A stretch of DNA of 64,000 nucleotides, taken from positions 1-64,000 of the forward strand of contig CAYOZN010000012.1 of the NCBI GenBank assembly GCA_964408455.1, read 5' to 3'. Positions 8,620 to 18,314 of the stretch are shown piece after piece (the first letter of the stretch is position 1; every line of letters begins with the position of its first letter). A program made the translations under genes and the position numbers. The DNA is from CAYOZN01 sp964408455. GTDB lineage: Bacteria > Planctomycetota > Phycisphaerae > UBA1845 > UTPLA1. Under the pieces are notes generated by a model. It was not told where the DNA came from. It was given only the letters and a program-made list of their open reading frames with translations, and did no database searches.

Positions 8620-8780
8620 GATGCGTATCTCCGTCTAACGGTGCCATATTTCGCCGGGTACCTGCCCGGCTCTCAGCGGCGAAGGTCTGGCCTGTCGCCG
8701 CCACCCCGCGAACATCGCAGGTCTACGACAAGTATCGCGACGTTCGATGTGGCCATCGTGATGTGAATATAAGTTTGCCC

Positions 8781-10202
8781 TTATCTTTCCAAGCGATGGG
8801 CGGGCAACGTCAGCGTGAAGGCCGATCCGGCGCCTGGCGTACTCTCGCAAGACAGCGATCCACCGAGCACCGCCGCAATCCGCGCGGCGATGGCGAGCCC
8901 GAGACCGGTGCCGGCGACGGCCGTACGACCCGCCTCCGCCGATCGGAAGAAGGGAGAAAAGATCGACGGCATATCCTCCGGTGAAATGCCGATACCCCGA
9001 TCTTCAACGCACAGCACGACCTGCGGGCCATTGACTTGGCTTCTCAGGACGACCGCGCTGCCGGGCCTGCTGTAGGCGAAGGCGTTATTGATCAGGTTGT
9101 CGAGCACCTGGGACAAAAGCGCTGGTGATGTCCATACCATGGCATCTTCGCCGGGAATGAAAGAGAAGTCCGTCGCACGTTCATGCTGAGACCATCGCGC
9201 CGCATAGCTGGCGAGCCAATCATTCAGGCGGATCTGCTCGGCGGGCGCCTTGCCGGTCTCAATTTCTGATCGCGCCATAAAGAGCAGCGAGTCAACGATC
9301 CTGTTTAGTTCGCACACTTTCCCTGCGAGCAGCTGCAGAATCTGCCGGTAATCTTCTGGCGTCCGCTCCTTTCGCCGGGCGACGTCAATCTGTCCCTGGA
9401 TCACGGTCAGGGGTGTGCGCAATTGATGTGCGGCGTCGCCGGCAAACCGCCGTTGGCGTTCGTACGCCCGTTGCAGCCGGTCCAGCAGGCGGTTGAATTC
9501 CTCCCCCAGCGCGCTCAGCTCATCGCGCGAATTGTCGACCGGCATGCGGAGGGCAAAGTCTGCCTCGCCCATGGCGCGAGCCCGCTCGGCCATCGCCCGC
9601 ACGGGGCGAAGCGTGCGACCGATGTACCGTCTGCCCAGCGCGGCGGCGACCAGCCACACCGCCGCCGGCAGGACCGCGGTCGCCCACGAGAGCTGACGCA
9701 TGGTGTTGTGCAGGCCGGCGGCCGACCGGGCCACCGTGATGCGCACCGAGGCAAACTCGTGGGGCTCTCGCTCCGTGACGGGCTTCGGCGCCGGAGCGTT
9801 AAGTTGCCGGTGAAGGATACGCCAGTCGCCGATCTGAACCGCAAAGTCCTCTTCGACATGCGGCCTGGATGAATACTCAAACAGGACGGCATGCTGCGGG
9901 TCTTTGCGCTCAAGCCCGGCCGAGCGATCGATGGTCTGGCCATTCTCATCGGCGACGATCCAGCGGGATTCGACCAGTACGTCGCGATCGAGCCGGATGC
10001 CATGCTCGAGGGGTTGCCACTTGGCGTCGTCGAACTCTACTTCGACGCTGGCGGCGAGGATGTCGAGCGCCGTCTGAAGCCGAGAATCGAACTGCTCGTA
10101 GAGATGGTGTCTGGCGACAAAATAGAAGATGGCGGAATAGCCGGCGAGTGCCAAGGCCATGGCGATTAGAAAAAACGCGGATACGCGGCCGGCGAATGTC
10201 AC
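8781..10202 (-). CDS. Sensor histidine kinase
   Basis: 473 aa inner-membrane kinase. The first membrane helix (FFLIAMALALAGYSAIFYFV) and the second (about 165-185) flank a periplasmic sensor region. A HAMP linker is followed by the dimerisation domain with phospho-acceptor His259 in the H-box AAHQLRTPLT. The ATPase domain has N-box LDNLINNAFAYS, G1 DRGIGISPEDM, F-box FSPFF and G2 GTGLGLAIAARIA. The start codon overlaps the regulator stop by 4 nt (ATGA), indicating translational coupling. The domain layout is of the CusS/PcoS/QseC kind, but the stimulus cannot be read from sequence. Confidence 0.94.
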   Translation of the reverse strand: MTFAGRVSAFFLIAMALALAGYSAIFYFVARHHLYEQFDSRLQTALDILAASVEVEFDDAKWQPLEHGIRLDRDVLVESRWIVADENGQTIDRSAGLERKDPQHAVLFEYSSRPHVEEDFAVQIGDWRILHRQLNAPAPKPVTEREPHEFASVRITVARSAAGLHNTMRQLSWATAVLPAAVWLVAAALGRRYIGRTLRPVRAMAERARAMGEADFALRMPVDNSRDELSALGEEFNRLLDRLQRAYERQRRFAGDAAHQLRTPLTVIQGQIDVARRKERTPEDYRQILQLLAGKVCELNRIVDSLLFMARSEIETGKAPAEQIRLNDWLASYAARWSQHERATDFSFIPGEDAMVWTSPALLSQVLDNLINNAFAYSRPGSAVVLRSQVNGPQVVLCVEDRGIGISPEDMPSIFSPFFRSAEAGRTAVAGTGLGLAIAARIAAVLGGSLSCESTPGAGSAFTLTLPAHRLER

Positions 10203-10882
10203 GGCTGCTCCTGGGCGCTGAGCACATAGCCCCGGCCCCGACGAGTCTGGATGACGCGCGGACCGTGCTGCTCGAGTTTGCGTCGAAGTTCCTTGACGTG
10301 TACCTCAATGGTGTTGGACAGGCCGTCAAAGTGCTCGCCCCAGACGCTTTCGAAGATACGCGAGCGGGAGAAGACGGTCTCCGGCCGGCGCATGAAGAAC
10401 AGCAGCAGCGAATATTCGCGTGCCGTGAGGCTGAGTTCGTTGCCGCGGCGAGTGACTCGTTGCGTGGCCGCGTCGAGTACGATGTCCTGGAATTGCAGGC
10501 GCATGTCCGCCGACTGATCCTGACGGCGCAACAGAGCCCGGACGCGGGCGAGGAGCTCTTCGAAGGCAAATGGTTTGCAGAGATAGTCGTCCGCGCCGGC
10601 ATTCAGGCCTTCTACCCGATCGAGTACCGCATCGCGCGCCGTCAACATCAGCACGGGAGTGCGGCGATTGCGGGCGCGAAATCGCCTGAGTAACGAAATG
10701 CCGTCCTCACCAGGCAGCCGCCAGTCCAGTATCACCACGTCCCACGTTTCGCGTTGAAGTTCAATCCATGCAACAGGCCCATCCGCCACATGGACCACTG
10801 AGTATCCTTCCTCGGACAGCCCACGAGTGACGAAATCCGCAATGCCGGCTTCATCTTCAACGAGGAGAATATGCAGACTCAT
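10199..10882 (-). CDS. OmpR-family response regulator
   Basis: 227 aa. The receiver domain has the acidic pocket (VEDE), phospho-acceptor Asp53 in ILDWRLPGEDG, the conserved Thr in MLTARD and Lys103 in YLCKPF. The C-terminal winged helix has LTAREYSLLLFFMRRP, VHVKELRRKL and TRRGRGYVL. It is the first gene of the regulator-kinase-PepSY operon. There is no Shine-Dalgarno before the ATG, and a -10 box lies only 7 nt upstream, so the mRNA may be leaderless. Confidence 0.95.
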   Translation of the reverse strand: MSLHILLVEDEAGIADFVTRGLSEEGYSVVHVADGPVAWIELQRETWDVVILDWRLPGEDGISLLRRFRARNRRTPVLMLTARDAVLDRVEGLNAGADDYLCKPFAFEELLARVRALLRRQDQSADMRLQFQDIVLDAATQRVTRRGNELSLTAREYSLLLFFMRRPETVFSRSRIFESVWGEHFDGLSNTIEVHVKELRRKLEQHGPRVIQTRRGRGYVLSAQEQP

Positions 10883-10889
10883 GGGGCTG

Positions 10890-10895
10890 AGTATA
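10890..10895 (-). promoter_or_regulatory. -10 box placing a leaderless start for the response regulator
   Basis: TATACT on the minus strand, separated from the ATG by 7 nt (CAGCCCC). Transcription would then begin at or next to the A of the start codon. The matching -35 17 nt upstream (TTCGAG) is poor, so activation by a regulator is plausible. Confidence 0.4.
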
Positions 10896-10972
10896 TCGAC
10901 GAAACCAGCCGGCTCGAAGAATATGCCGCGCGTGCAGACGGGTTCGACGACGTGTTACGAGGCGGGCGAACA

Positions 10973-13507
10973 CTACCGGTCCAGGCGATCGGCAGCCCCC
11001 AGCTCATCCGTCATGCACGCCAGGATCGCCGGCACCTCGCGCGCGGCCAGAAGGCGGTTGCGGAAATCTTCGCGCATCAGGTTTCGAGCAAGCTTTGAGA
11101 ACACCTGAAGATGGGCGCCGTTCCGGTCAGACGCCCGCATGGCCAGCAGGATGACGCAGTTCACCGGCTCGCCATCGACCGCATCCCAATCGACTGGCCG
11201 CTGCAGCCGGGCGATGCCGATGGAGTTGGCGCTGATGGCGTCCGTCTTGCAGTGCGGGATGGCGATGCCGTGCCCCAGGCCTGTCGAATACTCGTCTTCA
11301 CGTTTCCAAACCGCGTCCTCGACGCGTTCCGGGTGCTCGGTTCGCCCGGTGACATAGAAGGCGTCGATGATCTCCTTGATGGCCTCAGCCTTGGTCGTCG
11401 CATCGCTGTTGACGATGATCAGCTCGGAATCGAGCAGCTCTTCCGCCAGGTCTCGTTTATGGAAGGCCGCCAGTACGCCCCGCACCTGGGCGATGCTCTC
11501 GCATGTCGTGGCATGTTCGAGCAGCGAGCGGCACTCCGCCGACGAGAAGCGTGCGGTCGCCGCCTTGAGCGCGGGGATCTCCGGCGCGGCGGTGCTGATC
11601 TCGTCAAGTCCGAGCCCCAGCACGAGCGGCAGATTCTCGACGCTTCCCGCCATTTCGCCGCACATGCCCACCCAGCGGCCGTGCTGGCGGGCATCGGCGA
11701 CGATGCGTGTGAGAAGCCGCAGGAAGGCGGGGGCCAGGGCATCGTGCCGGTCGGCCGTGGCGGCGGTGCCGCGATCAACGGCGAGAAAACTTTGCAGTAG
11801 ATCGTTGGTGCCGATGCTGAAGAAATCGACGACGCGGGAAAGCTGGTCGATAATCAGGGCGGCCGATGGCACTTCGATCATGATGCCCACGGGCATCCCC
11901 ACATCGAATGCCGCACCGGCGGCACTTAGCTCGTCCTGCACCGAAGCCACTTGTTCGCGAAACCAGCGCGCCTCCTCCAGCGAAGACACCATCGGCGCCA
12001 TGGCCCAGACGACGCCGTGGGCCGAGGCCCGCACCAGGGCACGCAGGTGCGCCTGGAAGACATCCGGGCACTCGCGATAGACCCGAATCCCGCGCAGACT
12101 GTGAAGCGAGTTCTCATCCTTCGGCAGGTTCAGGCAAGCCACAGGCTTGTCGCCGCCGACGTCGAACGTGCGGATGATGACCGGCCTGCCGGCGGCCGCA
12201 CGCGCGGCCTTCGCAAAGATGGCGTACTGCTCGTCCTCGGTCGGGGCGGCGTCGCGATCCATGAAGAGCATCTCGGTGCGGAAGAGCCCGACGCCGTCGG
12301 CCCCGTTTTCAAAGGCGGGTGGCAGTTCTTCGGCCGTCGCCACGTTGGCGCCGATCTGAAGCGTGTTGTTGTCGCGCGTCGTTGCCGGTGCGGAGAGGAA
12401 GGGTTCGTAGCGCTCCATGCGGCGGCGAAGCTTGCGACGTTCGCGTTCGTAGTGCCGCCGCACCGACGCCGTCACGTTCGGAATCACCAGGCCGAGGTTT
12501 GCATCGACCACGGTCTCGCGTCCGGGTAACAGCCGCCCCCTCGCCTCGGCCACGCCTACCAGCGTGGGAATTCCGAACGATCGCGCCAGGATCACCACGT
12601 GCGACGTGCGGCCCGCCCGGGCGAGAACCAGCCCGGCAAGCATCCGCCGGTCCATGGCCAGAAGCTGATGCGGCGTCAGTTGTTCGGACACCACAATCGA
12701 GGGCCGCGACAGGCGGATCGGCTGTTGGGCGAATCGATCGCCGTAGATGCCGGCCAGCAGTTGAAGGCAGATATCCACGACGTCCGCCGCACGCTCGCGG
12801 ATGTAGGCGCTCTCGGCAGCGCCAAGCTGTTCGGCAAAGCGGCGCCCAACCGCGACAATGGCCGCGGCCGCTGAAGCACCGTTCGCCAGCAGGGCATTCA
12901 CCGCTGCCGCCAACTCGCAATCGCCTGCGATGGCCAGGTGGGCAGTAAGTATGCCCGCCTCGGCCTTCGATGCAGGCGCCGCGAGCCGACGCTCCAGTTC
13001 GTGCCGCACCGATGACACGGCGGTCTTAAACTTGCGCCGCTCGTCCAGCGGCGAGCCCTGCGGTATTCCGTCCAGCGCCTCCGGCAGCGACAGCCCGCCC
13101 GCATGCACCACGTGCCCCTGGCCGATGCCGGGGCTCACGCTGGTGCCGCTGAGCCAAGCGCCGGCAGCCTCCCGCAGCGAGCGCGGCGGCACCGCGACTC
13201 CGCCGGCCGGGGTGTCGGCGATCGGTTCGTCGCTGTCCGGCATCACGCGACTCACGAAGTCCTCAACGTCGGTCCGCGCGCGCTCGGCGTCGTCTCCGGT
13301 GAAGTGAAGGCGGCAGCCATCCCCCTCGCGCAAATCGAGCGACACCATGCTGAGCACGCTTTTGGCGCTGGCGTTGGCGCCGGTGCGCTCGTTGGTGAGC
13401 GTGATATCGGAGGAAAACCGCGCCGCTACCTCCGCCAGCTGGCTGGCCGGTCGCGCGTGCAGCCCATTGGGAAGCGGGCATCGGAATGCATAGATGAGCG
13501 TATTCAT
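10973..13507 (-). CDS. Multiphosphoryl transfer protein: HPr-EI-EIIA(Fru) fusion
   Basis: 844 aa from the ATG at 13507; a GTG at 13519 is an alternative. Order: HPr (about 1-95) with active His17 in NGLHARPAS and the regulatory-Ser region AKSVLSMVSL; enzyme I with the phospho-His motif RAGRTSHVVILAR and PEP-binding motifs GVGLFRTEMLFM, FSIGTNDLLQ and GMCGEMAG; and a C-terminal EIIA of the fructose/Ntr type with HGIAIPHCKTD. One polypeptide thus takes phosphate from PEP through to the EIIA His. Fusions with this order are known (for example E. coli FryA). It is the last gene of a minus-strand operon with EIIC and EIIB, so it most likely energises that one transporter. Confidence 0.93.
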   Translation of the reverse strand: MNTLIYAFRCPLPNGLHARPASQLAEVAARFSSDITLTNERTGANASAKSVLSMVSLDLREGDGCRLHFTGDDAERARTDVEDFVSRVMPDSDEPIADTPAGGVAVPPRSLREAAGAWLSGTSVSPGIGQGHVVHAGGLSLPEALDGIPQGSPLDERRKFKTAVSSVRHELERRLAAPASKAEAGILTAHLAIAGDCELAAAVNALLANGASAAAAIVAVGRRFAEQLGAAESAYIRERAADVVDICLQLLAGIYGDRFAQQPIRLSRPSIVVSEQLTPHQLLAMDRRMLAGLVLARAGRTSHVVILARSFGIPTLVGVAEARGRLLPGRETVVDANLGLVIPNVTASVRRHYERERRKLRRRMERYEPFLSAPATTRDNNTLQIGANVATAEELPPAFENGADGVGLFRTEMLFMDRDAAPTEDEQYAIFAKAARAAAGRPVIIRTFDVGGDKPVACLNLPKDENSLHSLRGIRVYRECPDVFQAHLRALVRASAHGVVWAMAPMVSSLEEARWFREQVASVQDELSAAGAAFDVGMPVGIMIEVPSAALIIDQLSRVVDFFSIGTNDLLQSFLAVDRGTAATADRHDALAPAFLRLLTRIVADARQHGRWVGMCGEMAGSVENLPLVLGLGLDEISTAAPEIPALKAATARFSSAECRSLLEHATTCESIAQVRGVLAAFHKRDLAEELLDSELIIVNSDATTKAEAIKEIIDAFYVTGRTEHPERVEDAVWKREDEYSTGLGHGIAIPHCKTDAISANSIGIARLQRPVDWDAVDGEPVNCVILLAMRASDRNGAHLQVFSKLARNLMREDFRNRLLAAREVPAILACMTDELGAADRLDR

Positions 13508-13579
13508 GCGTCGGTTCACGGTCGGTCTTCCGGCGCGTCCCGCGTACCGGGACCCCTGCGGGCGGATGCGATCCAGGTC

Positions 13580-13879
13580 CTAAGTGCGAATGCGATTGAA
13601 GACCGCCTTCGGGTCCTTGATGGCATCCTGCACCGGCACGCGGACGATTTTCTTGCCGTCGAAGCGCTCGCTCTGCTCGACTTCGATGTCGACGGCAAAG
13701 ATCGCCACGTCGGCGTCGGTGATGTCCTTGTGCGACAGTTCGTTCTCGATGCCCATCGCCCCCTGCGTCTCCACCTTGATCTGGTAACCCAGGGCGCGGG
13801 CGGTCTTCTCCAGTTGTTCGGCGGCCATGTAGGTATGGGCGATGCCGGTGGGGCACGCCGTGACGGCGACGATCTTCAT
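13580..13879 (-). CDS. PTS fructose-type EIIB component
   Basis: 99 aa stand-alone EIIB. The phosphocysteine is Cys9 in KIVAVTACPTGIAHTYMAAE, the standard fructose-type P-loop. It passes phosphate from EIIA to the sugar bound by EIIC. Its ATG overlaps the EIIC stop by 4 nt (13876-13879), so the two are translationally coupled. The fusion protein gene follows 72 nt later. Confidence 0.95.
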   Translation of the reverse strand: MKIVAVTACPTGIAHTYMAAEQLEKTARALGYQIKVETQGAMGIENELSHKDITDADVAIFAVDIEVEQSERFDGKKIVRVPVQDAIKDPKAVFNRIRT

Positions 13880-14991
13880 GCGGGCACCTCCGCGAGTTGC
13901 GGCGAACGTTGCTGCGACAGGGACTTGAGCAGATTGATGGCCAGCGCGGTCACCACCGTGCCGGCGATGATCGCGACGATGTACATGAAGCGATTGTCGA
14001 TCACTGGAAGCACGATGGGCCCGCCGTGGGGGGCATTGTCGCCAACTCTTCCCAGCATGGCGGTGACCGCGGCGGCCATGGAACCAATCATGATGCAGGG
14101 AATAACCCGAACCGGGTCGGCCGCAGCGAACGGGATCGCGCCTTCGGTGATCCCGATCATTCCCATGCCCAGTGCCGCAATGCCGGCCTCCCGTTCCTCT
14201 TCACGCCATAGCTTTCGCCGGGCAAGCGTCGCCAGCCCCAGGCCAAGAGGGGGAGTGCAGATTGCGGCGGCACACGCGCCCATAATCCGGTTTTCTTCGT
14301 GGATCATGGACGCCCCGAAGAAGAAGGCCGCCTTGTTGACGGGCCCTCCCATGTCGAAGGCGATCATCGCGCCAAGGATCATGGCAAGCACCGCGGCGTT
14401 GCCGTCACTCATGGCTTTCAACCATGATGCGAGCCACGCCATGAGGTTGGCAATCGGCACGCCAATGACGAGGATCATCAGAACGCCGACGAAGGCGGAC
14501 GACACAATCGGGATAACCAGGATTGGCATCACCGGCCTGACTGCTTTTGGCACTGGGAGTTTCTTCAGGAGATTGACCGTCCATCCGGCAATGAAGCCGA
14601 TGACGATCGCGCCCAGAAAGCCGGCCGCGATGTTCTTATCCGCGGGTATGTTTCGAGCGGCCATTTCAACCTTGTCGTAGAGCAACGCGGGTGGAAAGCC
14701 AGCGCATAACAGGCCGCCAATGAGGCTGGGCACCAGCCCGGGCTTGCCCGCCATCGCATGAGCTATGAAGCCCGAGAGGATCGGCAGCGCCAGCGTGAAG
14801 GCTGCGCCGCCAATGTAATTCACGATCTGAAGAACGGGTGATCTCTCGTCAATGACCGGCCCTTTGCCGACCTCCATGGGCGCAAAAGCAAGCGCACCGG
14901 CGATCAGGATGCCGCCGCACGCGATGCACGGAATCGCGTACGACACCCCCGTCAGCAGATGCTGCCGCAGTTTTTTCAGCTCTTCTTTCAT
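13876..14991 (-). CDS. PTS fructose-type EIIC membrane component
   Basis: 371 aa from the ATG at 14991 (MKEELKKLRQHLLTGVSYAI). The polytopic permease carries the family motifs FDMGGPVNKAAF and GMIGITEGAIPFAAADP. It is the sugar channel of a fructose-type PTS. The upstream extension of the frame to 15201 is Arg/Cys-rich and non-coding. No sugar-phosphate kinase gene is present in the operon, so the substrate may be a sugar other than fructose. It is divergent from the AraC-type regulator, with about 290 nt between the two starts. Confidence 0.94.
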   Translation of the reverse strand: MKEELKKLRQHLLTGVSYAIPCIACGGILIAGALAFAPMEVGKGPVIDERSPVLQIVNYIGGAAFTLALPILSGFIAHAMAGKPGLVPSLIGGLLCAGFPPALLYDKVEMAARNIPADKNIAAGFLGAIVIGFIAGWTVNLLKKLPVPKAVRPVMPILVIPIVSSAFVGVLMILVIGVPIANLMAWLASWLKAMSDGNAAVLAMILGAMIAFDMGGPVNKAAFFFGASMIHEENRIMGACAAAICTPPLGLGLATLARRKLWREEEREAGIAALGMGMIGITEGAIPFAAADPVRVIPCIMIGSMAAAVTAMLGRVGDNAPHGGPIVLPVIDNRFMYIVAIIAGTVVTALAINLLKSLSQQRSPQLAEVPA

Positions 14992-15282
14992 CTCAGACCA
15001 AGTGGCGATGGGACTGCGACAGGGCCTGCCGGTCGCACTTGATTTCGACCGCAACCGGCCCCGCGAAGTGTCGCGGGATCGTATACCACACCCACCAGCC
15101 CTCACAATCGGGCCGATCCGCCCAATCAGCGAGCCACAAACACCCGACCTCGCCCGCTGCGCTAAGTGCCGCTCCCGGCAGCACTCGCAGTAACTAAGCA
15201 TACCCCGGCGCCGCCGGGCGACAAAAGAGAGCCGCGTGACATTTTTAGGACTGGTGTATCATTTACCATCTGTAAGCACAGC

Positions 15283-16143
15283 ATGATCGCCAACCGCGCC
15301 AAAGCCAGTGACATCATCAGCAGGGAGCTCACCAGCTTTCTGCGCCGAACCCGGGTGCAGAAGCTGTACTTTGCCCAGGGGGCGGTCGCTCCGCCTCCCC
15401 TGGCGTACGTGACCAGCTTTCCTCGTCTGTCGCTCACCCTGTCGGGCCGGCAACATGTGGAGATGGCCCACGACTCGACGACCGACAGAGTGTGCCTGTC
15501 GCGAGGCCAGGTCGTCTTCGTTGGCCGCAACTGCTGGAACAAGCCCGACTGGACCAGCCCGGTCAAGGTGCTGACGCTGCTGTTTGGCAAGACGCAGATT
15601 GGTGTCAGCCTGGTGACGCACAATGGCCGGACGCTCGAACCACCGCCGGCGATCAAGATCACGCTGAGCCCCTTCGAGGGCATCGCCAAGCACGTGCTGG
15701 GGGCGCTGGCGACGCTGGGCGTCGAGCCGCGGAGCGGCCCGTTGGGGCCGCTGCTGACGGAATCGCTCCTGCACGAGTGCCTGCATCTATTGGCCGGGCC
15801 GGTTCACGGGCACACGCGGAAGGCGGCCCGCACCTTTGAAGCGCTGTGCCTGTACGTGCAGGAGAATTTCCAGAACCGCATTACAAGAGAATCGGTCGCC
15901 CGCACATTCTCCCTCACGCCCAACCACGTCTCCCGGCTCTTCCGGCGCGAGGGCAGCATGCGTTTTAACGACTACCTGACGCTGGTGCGCATCGACAGAG
16001 CCAAGTTCATGCTCAAGCAGTACAACACGCCGCTCAAGGAAATTGCGGCAAGCTGCGGCTTTCAGGACCTGGCATACTTCTGCCGGCTCTTTCGACGGAT
16101 CACGAAGCTGACGCCGACCGAATACCGGCTCGGCGGGCGTTAA
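15283..16143 (+). CDS. AraC-family transcriptional regulator
   Basis: About 286 aa from ATG 15283; the frame stays open to 15166 and the start is uncertain because no strong ribosome site is seen. The N-terminal half is a cupin-like ligand-binding domain. The C-terminal 100 residues are the AraC double helix-turn-helix: ITRESVARTFSLTPNHVSRLFRR in the first and LKEIAASCGFQDLAYFCRLF in the second, then KLTPTEYR. It is divergent from the PTS operon and probably controls it. The shared 290-nt intergenic region would hold its operators. Confidence 0.9.
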   Translation: MIANRAKASDIISRELTSFLRRTRVQKLYFAQGAVAPPPLAYVTSFPRLSLTLSGRQHVEMAHDSTTDRVCLSRGQVVFVGRNCWNKPDWTSPVKVLTLLFGKTQIGVSLVTHNGRTLEPPPAIKITLSPFEGIAKHVLGALATLGVEPRSGPLGPLLTESLLHECLHLLAGPVHGHTRKAARTFEALCLYVQENFQNRITRESVARTFSLTPNHVSRLFRREGSMRFNDYLTLVRIDRAKFMLKQYNTPLKEIAASCGFQDLAYFCRLFRRITKLTPTEYRLGGR

Positions 16144-16428
16144 CCGCAACGAATCCGTCCGTTCGCAACAGCGGCGGGTCATCGTCAACCGACGGGCGGC
16201 AGCGGGGACTTGGACCCCACCGCATCCGGACGAGATCGGACCGACGGCAGACCGCCGGATGGGCGTGCCTTCCAGCGACATTTATTGGATAAACGTAACA
16301 TTCGGCCGTCCGCACCGGCTTTATTCGTGCAATGCCCATGGCGGCAGCAGTAACATGCGGGCACGCGAGTCGCGGGCTGATGCTCCGTGGTCGGGTGCGG
16401 CACGGACGAGTATCACGTGAGGTGTTTC

Positions 16429-17355
16429 ATGAATCGACGGCAGGCGTTTACGCTGATCGAGCTGCTCGTTGTCATCGCCATCATCTCGCTGTTGCTCTCC
16501 ATTCTCCTCCCTTCGCTGTCGGCGGCGCGCGAACGCAGCAAGAGCATTCAATGCCTATCGAACCTGCGCGAGCTTTCCCGCTCCTCGGTCATGTACACGG
16601 TTGATTTCGAAAAGTTCCCGCCGTGCCTCGACAATTACACCGCTTCGGGCCTGGCGGCCAACGTGCCGGGGCTCGACTGGCTCGGCATCGGAAACCAGTC
16701 CGGCGGTGGCTACATGCCGGGCAACTCGAGCAACCCATACACCGGCAATCCCATTGGTTTTGACGCCGCGCCGAAGTTCGGGCTTTTCTGGCGCTATTTT
16801 CAAAGCGAGAAGATGGTCCTTTGCCCGTCCGACCAGCCGTCGGCCCGGCCCGGACAGGCCAATCCCAGCCACGAGATTCCCCTCGGCAACGGCGTATTCA
16901 GCTATTCGATGATGGCGGGGCTGGGCCTTCGACAGCCGACCGCCATACCCGCCTCGCTCAGCTTCAAGTCCACGACCATCAGCACCTCACGCGCGCCCCT
17001 CTTCGTCGAGGAAAATCCGGCGGCAACCGGCGGCATCGGCGGCATCAACCAGAACAACATGGAAGGTAACTGCTGGAACCAGGACCGCGTGGTGCAGCGG
17101 CATTTCCCGTTCAATGCCCGGGAGGGGCGGCGTCCGAATACGTCGCAGATCGTCAAGATGGTGCAGGGCGTCACCAACGTGGGTTTCGCCGACGGCCACG
17201 CCGAATCGGTACGAACCTATTACGGCCTCAACGAGAACGACCATCTGACGCTGGGCCCGAGCATCATCCCCAACAACGTCAAGGGCATGATGGAGCACTT
17301 CGGCGTTCGCACTTGGACGACCGGCTTCGAGCAGTTTCTGGAGCGGATAAAGTAG
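16429..17355 (+). CDS. Prepilin-like protein with C-terminal DG motif (planctomycete DUF1559-like)
   Basis: 308 aa from the ATG at 16429 with GTGAGG upstream. It starts MNRRQAFTLIELLVVIAIIS, a textbook type IV prepilin leader: cleavage after the short basic leader (Ala before Phe in place of the usual Gly) and Glu at mature position 5. The body is globular and rich in Asn/Gly. Near the C-terminus NVGFADGHAESV is the FADGH/DG element characteristic of the many planctomycete pilin-like proteins. It would be processed by a prepilin peptidase and extracted by a GspF-type system such as the one at 1-1133. Its exact role is unknown. Confidence 0.9.
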   Translation: MNRRQAFTLIELLVVIAIISLLLSILLPSLSAARERSKSIQCLSNLRELSRSSVMYTVDFEKFPPCLDNYTASGLAANVPGLDWLGIGNQSGGGYMPGNSSNPYTGNPIGFDAAPKFGLFWRYFQSEKMVLCPSDQPSARPGQANPSHEIPLGNGVFSYSMMAGLGLRQPTAIPASLSFKSTTISTSRAPLFVEENPAATGGIGGINQNNMEGNCWNQDRVVQRHFPFNAREGRRPNTSQIVKMVQGVTNVGFADGHAESVRTYYGLNENDHLTLGPSIIPNNVKGMMEHFGVRTWTTGFEQFLERIK

Positions 17356-17531
17356 CTCCGATTCCGTACTCCCCAGGGCACAAGCTCGATCCACACTCCT
17401 GATTGGCGGGCGCCGCCGCCACTCGCCGTTTATCTCGATACTACGGTATTGAACCCCGGCTTTGGACCGCGTACGATCCGCTGGCTTCGATCGGCAGGGC
17501 CGAATCGAGCGCCTGCCGGGGGAGAGTGATC

Positions 17532-18314
17532 ATGGGCCGGATAGCGACCGCTGCCGCGGTGTTGATATCTGTATTTTCGTTCCGCGATGCGCAGGCAAGC
17601 CTGGTCTACCAGAGCGAGCTGCGTCAGGTCTATGCGGCCATCACCCACCCGCTCGGCGCCGATACCCAGCAGGAGGATGCCGGCGGATTCGCTCCCTTTG
17701 ATGCGTCTGTCGCGGCGCAATACGCCGCTCCCACTGGCCCCGGAACGGCGACCGCCTCGCAACAATCCTGGCTTGGCCCATTCGGCTTCAGCGTGACCGG
17801 CGGAACGTCCATCCAGAATCCGTTTTACGCCCACGAGCCGGCGACTTACCAGACCCGCAGCACCTTCGATATCGCCTTCTCGGTCGACAGCCCCATTGAT
17901 TTTTCGCTGACGGCGAAGCTGGAAGGATTGTGGGATACAGGCGGCACCAATATCGACGGTGGCCAGTTCACGATGCAGTTCTCCGGACCCGGCGGGATCA
18001 TTTTGGCCGAGTCCATCACCGCGCCGGGCCGCATGACACCGGGCGGCGGGTTCGATCCACCGATCGAATATGACATCGCCGGCACGCTTTCGCCGGGCCT
18101 ATATCAGTTCCACGTCGAATTCCTCGACAATCTGGATGCGGTGGGAAGCCTGGACGATCCACCGTTCAGCATCGGCGTCGGCGGCGGCGGCTCGGCGGAG
18201 TTTTCGCTGGTGCTGCTCGTGCCCGAGCCGGCATGCCTCGGCTGGTTGTGGCTCGTGCTGCTCGGCGCGTATAGACGCGGGCGCCCGGCGCGTGGCATGG
18301 GTTCGTCGAACTGA
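17532..18314 (+). CDS. PEP-CTERM sorted secreted protein
   Basis: 260 aa from the ATG at 17532, preceded by GGGAGAG. A signal peptide (MGRIATAAAVLISVFSFRDA) precedes a beta-sandwich-like exterior region with no catalytic motif and a Gly-rich linker. The C-terminal VPEPACLGWLWLVLL helix and RRGRP form a PEP-CTERM signal. The upstream frame to 17403 is non-coding in character. Similar genes recur in planctomycete genomes as structural or matrix proteins; specific function unknown. Confidence 0.82.
   Translation: MGRIATAAAVLISVFSFRDAQASLVYQSELRQVYAAITHPLGADTQQEDAGGFAPFDASVAAQYAAPTGPGTATASQQSWLGPFGFSVTGGTSIQNPFYAHEPATYQTRSTFDIAFSVDSPIDFSLTAKLEGLWDTGGTNIDGGQFTMQFSGPGGIILAESITAPGRMTPGGGFDPPIEYDIAGTLSPGLYQFHVEFLDNLDAVGSLDDPPFSIGVGGGGSAEFSLVLLVPEPACLGWLWLVLLGAYRRGRPARGMGSSN

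Noticed and set aside
13103..14680. 525-aa plus-strand frame opposite the PTS operon
   Set aside because: Antisense to well-defined EIIB, EIIC and HPr sequences; Ala/Arg/His-rich composition.
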